A DNA stretch of 13,617 nucleotides, from positions 1-13,617 of the forward strand of contig CAJOOX010000220.1 of the NCBI GenBank assembly GCA_905236195.1, read 5' to 3'. The stretch is from an uncultured Bacteroidales bacterium (GTDB taxonomy: Bacteria > Bacteroidota > Bacteroidia > Bacteroidales > UBA3663). A model generated the notes under the pieces. The model did no database searches and had not been told where the DNA came from. It saw nothing but the letters and a program-made list of their open reading frames with translations. Made by a program: the position numbers and the translations under genes. Position 1 is the first letter of the stretch; each line of letters starts with the position of its first letter. Of the stretch, positions 12,718-13,617 are shown piece after piece.

Positions 12718-13617
12718 TTGCACTGTTTTTCCACCCATAAGGGATTTCTGTTAGGTATGATTGGTGCCGCTTCCTACGGCACCAATCCTGTTTTTGCCGT
12801 ACCCCTCTACCGCGACGGCATGGACCCCGACAGCGTCCTCTTCTTCCGCTATGCCCTTGCCATTCCGCTCATCCTGGGCCTGATGGTTTTTAACAAACGG
12901 CGGGAGCCGGACTCCCTCCCCCTTCCCCTCAGGGGAGGGCTGGGGAGAGGCCTCCTATTGGCCCTCATGGGTTTGCTGATGGCCTTCTCGTCGCTCTTCC
13001 TTTTCCAAAGCTACAACTACATGAGTGCGGGCATTGCCTCCACCATGCTCTTTGTCTACCCCATCATGGTGGCCGTCATCATGGCGCTCTTTTTCCACGA
13101 ACGGTTCTCGCTGCGCATCGCCGTTTGTCTGTGCATGGCCCTGGCCGGCATCCTCCTTTTATATAAAGGTGACGGCAGCGCAACGCTCAGTCTGCGCGGC
13201 ACATTGCTGGTGATGGCATCGTCGCTCTCCTACGCCCTCTATATCGTCGGAACTTCGCGGCGCCCCCTGCGCGACATTCCTTCGTTGCACCTCACCATCT
13301 GCGTGCTCCTCCTCGGAATGCTGCTCTTTGCGGGACGTCTGCTCTGGAAAGGCGCGTTGCTCGCCCCCACCGCCGAACACTGGTATCTGTGGTTCGATGT
13401 CGTCGCCCTCGCCGTCTTCCCCACCCTGATTTCCTTTCTGTGTACCACGGCTGCCATCCAGCTGATCGGATCCACGCCCACCGCCATTCTCGGAGCTTTC
13501 GAACCTGTCTCGGCGGTGGTGCTGGGCATCCTTTTCCTGGGCGAGACGCTCACCCTGCGCGACGTTGCCGGCATGGTGCTCATTCTCGTCGCCGTCACCC
13601 TCGTCGTGGCTGGCGCC
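12718..13617 (+). CDS. EamA/DMT-family transporter, 3' end outside the window
   Basis: Three hundred codons are visible and nearly complete for this family, which usually ends shortly after the V-T-L-V-V-A-G seen at the window edge. Two EamA repeats (about residues 8-150 and 160-300) form ten hydrophobic helices; S-Y-G-T-N-P and F-R-Y at the start, V-Y-P-I-M-V-A at 113-119 and T-P-T-A-I-L-G-A-F-E-P at 253-263 are family markers. Such inner-membrane proteins export metabolites or amino acids; the substrate is unknown. The first ATG is at 12757, but the family-like K-G-F-L-L-G-M lies upstream, so the TTG at 12718, six bases after the DUF3127 stop, is the likelier start. The frame contains a terminator-like hairpin at 12759-12787 and a GC-rich inserted-looking segment at 12911-12951. 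It is probably co-transcribed with the DUF3127 gene. Confidence 0.85.
   Translation, partial: MHCFSTHKGFLLGMIGAASYGTNPVFAVPLYRDGMDPDSVLFFRYALAIPLILGLMVFNKRREPDSLPLPLRGGLGRGLLLALMGLLMAFSSLFLFQSYNYMSAGIASTMLFVYPIMVAVIMALFFHERFSLRIAVCLCMALAGILLLYKGDGSATLSLRGTLLVMASSLSYALYIVGTSRRPLRDIPSLHLTICVLLLGMLLFAGRLLWKGALLAPTAEHWYLWFDVVALAVFPTLISFLCTTAAIQLIGSTPTAILGAFEPVSAVVLGILFLGETLTLRDVAGMVLILVAVTLVVAGA
12759..12795 (+). terminator. Terminator-like hairpin inside the transporter 5' coding region
   Basis: GATTGGTGCCG (12759-12769) pairs perfectly with CGGCACCAATC (12777-12787) around a 7-base loop, and the strand continues CTG then TTTTT (12791-12795). This has the form of an intrinsic terminator, about 48 bp after the DUF3127 stop codon. 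It is entirely inside the transporter reading frame. Confidence 0.55.
12911..12951 (+). repeat. GC-rich, strand-asymmetric element read in frame within the transporter
   Basis: A 19-base pure pyrimidine run (12912-12930) is followed by the purine run AGGGGAGGG and GGGGAGAGG. The halves are imperfect inverted repeats centred on CCCCTCAGGGG. In the transporter frame it encodes D-S-L-P-L-P-L-R-G-G-L-G-R-G in the first cytoplasmic loop, unlike the rest of the protein. It resembles short dispersed GC-rich repeats usually seen between genes in Bacteroidales (from memory). Confidence 0.5.

Overview
The window looks like a chromosomal segment from a Bacteroidales bacterium, most likely Prevotellaceae. 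The evidence is the promoters of Bacteroidetes type (TAnnTTTG boxes upstream of several genes), few strong Shine-Dalgarno sites, lipoprotein signals ending in SSC, the lineage-typical gene order rsfS-ftsH-cdsA, a DUF3127 protein, and a secreted protein built from modules common in Prevotella. The protein families fix the phylum well; the genus is inference.

Layout from left to right. 1-685 (+) is the 3' part of an OmpA-type envelope protein with a carboxypeptidase-regulatory-like module, resembling PorE. A bidirectional terminator separates it from a minus-strand pair: a secreted mosaic protein (1053-2159) followed by a tiny, very acidic lipoprotein (789-992). The 650-bp gap at 2160-2811 holds a promoter, three exact 41-bp tandem repeats with palindromic junctions, and the terminator of the next minus-strand operon. 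That operon, nfnA-nfnB (5112 to 2812), encodes an electron-bifurcating NADH/ferredoxin:NADP oxidoreductase. Divergent from it is a plus-strand pair spaced by one base: a membrane-anchored alpha/beta hydrolase (5326-6336) and a patatin-outer-membrane-barrel fusion (6338-8431). A tRNA-Arg(TCT) with its own promoter follows, and one hairpin serves as terminator for both the tRNA and the convergent cdsA. The minus-strand operon rsfS-ftsH-cdsA (12115 to 8633) covers ribosome silencing, membrane protein quality control and phospholipid precursor synthesis. Divergent from it are a DUF3127 OB-like protein with an SSB-like C-terminal tip (12307-12711) and an EamA-family transporter (about 12718 to the window edge).

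Most of the window is core envelope, lipid and redox housekeeping. I found no CRISPR array, phage, transposase or recognisable defence system. The least explained parts are the 41-bp repeat array with a compensatory base-pair change between copies, a terminator-like hairpin inside the 5' coding region of the transporter, a GC-rich element read in frame within that transporter, a G8 tract in a signal-peptide coding region, and telomere-like heptamers abutting the rsfS stop codon.
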